This document shows, one piece after another, positions 5,502 to 6,388 of a DNA stretch of 6,388 nt. The notes beneath the pieces were generated by a model. It saw only the letters and a list, made by a program, of their open reading frames with translations, did no database searches and had not been told where the DNA came from. The DNA comes from Rhizobiaceae bacterium. Its GTDB lineage: Bacteria > Pseudomonadota > Alphaproteobacteria > Rhizobiales > Rhizobiaceae. The number at the start of each line of letters is the position of its first letter. Position 1 is the stretch's first letter. Position numbers and translations under genes: made by a program. The stretch spans positions 1-6,388 of the forward strand of contig JAEUMA010000280.1 in NCBI GenBank assembly GCA_016793565.1, given 5' to 3'.

Positions 5502-6332
5502 CTATTCTTCGAGCTCAGTCGCGGTGAGCTTCTCACGGTAAGCGGCTATGCCGCGATCGATGTGAGTGATCAGACTGATGATATACGGAGCATGTCGATC
5601 AGGCTCCGCCGCCAAGTGTGCCGCTTGATCGTATAGCCCATCGAAATCGTCGCCGTCATATCCTCGCCCCAACCAGGCGAGGGCGATCAAAACTGCGGAT
5701 TGATGCGGCGAAAGTCGGCATATCTCCCGCTTCAAGGCAACATATGTCGGAGCTTCAAAAGCAGGCTGAAGATCGCCAATTTGATAGATGGTTGACCCCC
5801 CATCGCCGAGCGGCTGCCCCACCTTCTTTATGAGGGACGAGATAGTGTTGGCGCTTATCTCGTGCAGTCGACGCAGGCGATCAATTTCGGCGTCACTGAA
5901 AGCAAGCTTCAAAGGCTGGTCGCTGAGCCACCGCAACTTGTCGCCAAAACCTTTGCTGGCTGCTTTTTCAGCGAATCGACCGTCGTCGGTGACGAGCATA
6001 GCGTTCTCAATCCTGAGAGCGGTAGCCAGGAAGACACAATCATAAATCGAATGCTCTAGCAGTTGCGCTAACTCGATGGCGGTAGTCATCAAGCCTTCAT
6101 CGCTACCCAGAAGCTCCAGACGCGCTGGAATGGCGGAAATCGCGGCGCGAACCTGCTCAATCGAAAGCTCCCCGCTCCTGGCCTTGCGCCACAAGACGTT
6201 CGTCACTTCCGCGTAGGCCCAGTCGGGAGCCACCAGGCGGTCGCCCGCCAGAATCATGCGTTTGGCCAACTCGTGCCGTGGCTCCTCAACAAACCACTTG
6301 GTTGCAACAGAGCTGTCGACAACGAATATCAA
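5502..6332 (-). CDS. VapC-like PIN-domain toxin fused to a DUF3775-like domain
   Basis: This 276-residue protein has two parts. Residues 1-138 form a PIN ribonuclease domain of the VapC toxin type: VVDSSVATKW at the start with D6, E42 in YAEVTN, D98 in IYDCVFLATA, and D116/D117 in LVTDDGRF. The full acidic quartet suggests an active Mg-dependent RNase. Residues about 145-270 resemble DUF3775, with LIALAWLGRGYDGDDFDGLY (215-234) and a final amphipathic stretch, HAPYIISLITHIDRGIAAY (247-265). That domain's function is unknown. Ordinary VapC proteins end near residue 140, so the length is about double. The start is TTG, chosen because it overlaps the upstream stop as TTGA and gives the standard PIN N-terminus. 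The gene is lower in GC than sdhB (30 of 60 bases at 5701-5760 against 42 of 60 at 5221-5280), hinting at later acquisition. The PIN call is firm; the DUF3775 call comes from remembered motifs. Confidence 0.85.
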   Translation of the reverse strand: MIFVVDSSVATKWFVEEPRHELAKRMILAGDRLVAPDWAYAEVTNVLWRKARSGELSIEQVRAAISAIPARLELLGSDEGLMTTAIELAQLLEHSIYDCVFLATALRIENAMLVTDDGRFAEKAASKGFGDKLRWLSDQPLKLAFSDAEIDRLRRLHEISANTISSLIKKVGQPLGDGGSTIYQIGDLQPAFEAPTYVALKREICRLSPHQSAVLIALAWLGRGYDGDDFDGLYDQAAHLAAEPDRHAPYIISLITHIDRGIAAYREKLTATELEE

Positions 6333-6388
6333 CGGTCGCGATCTTCCCGGATCAGCAGCGTACTATCAGTCTGCACTATACCTTTCGG
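6329..6388 (-). CDS. 3' end of a probable type II antitoxin gene (partial)
   Basis: Only the last 19 codons and the TGA are in the window. The tail reads DSTLLIREDRDR, a charged ending of the kind I associate with antitoxins paired with VapC toxins. Its TGA (6331-6329) overlaps the toxin's TTG start (6332-6330) as TTGA, the usual tight coupling of antitoxin-first TA operons. The DNA-binding N-terminal domain is outside the window, so the family (Phd/YefM, AbrB-like or ribbon-helix-helix) cannot be decided. The call rests on position, overlap and tail composition. Confidence 0.6.
   Translation of the reverse strand, partial: PKGIVQTDSTLLIREDRDR

Noticed and set aside
4811..5527. Long plus-strand open frame antisense to sdhB (238 codons)
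   Set aside because: It is a shadow of sdhB, which has every cluster cysteine in place. High GC makes such antisense frames common.

Overview
The window looks like chromosomal DNA of an alphaproteobacterium of the order Rhizobiales, probably close to Mesorhizobium or other Phyllobacteriaceae. The basis is the GC-rich coding sequence, the rhizobial style of the malate dehydrogenase, SucC and SdhB proteins, and the mdh-sucC gene order, which matches the mdh-sucCDAB arrangement known in Sinorhizobium. The genus is a guess. No tRNA, rRNA, CRISPR array or insertion sequence was seen.

Layout, left to right. On the minus strand, mdh (1217-2185) and sucC (4-1197) form an operon that runs off the left edge toward an expected sucD. 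Upstream of mdh is a 292-base gene-free stretch (2186-2477) with a long leader, a -10-like box and two sets of operator-like repeats. Next come two minus-strand genes: a family 2-like glycosyltransferase (2478-3347) and a YceH/DUF480 family protein (3466-4104). An uncharacterised multi-pass membrane protein lies divergently on the plus strand (4177-4680) and converges on sdhB (4715-5494, minus), the iron-sulfur subunit of succinate dehydrogenase.

The right edge is the unusual part. The gene 7 bases upstream of sdhB, where sdhA would normally sit, encodes a 276-residue protein (5502-6332) with an N-terminal VapC-like PIN domain and a C-terminal domain resembling DUF3775. Just upstream is the 3' tail of a short gene (6329-6388) whose stop overlaps the toxin start as TTGA. 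Its final residues look like the end of a type II antitoxin. The toxin gene is visibly lower in GC than its neighbours. I read this as a toxin-antitoxin module with a fused accessory domain, lodged in the succinate dehydrogenase operon directly in front of sdhB.

Three TCA-cycle enzymes cluster here: succinyl-CoA ligase, succinate dehydrogenase and malate dehydrogenase. The glycosyltransferase, YceH protein and membrane protein between them have no evident link to the cycle.
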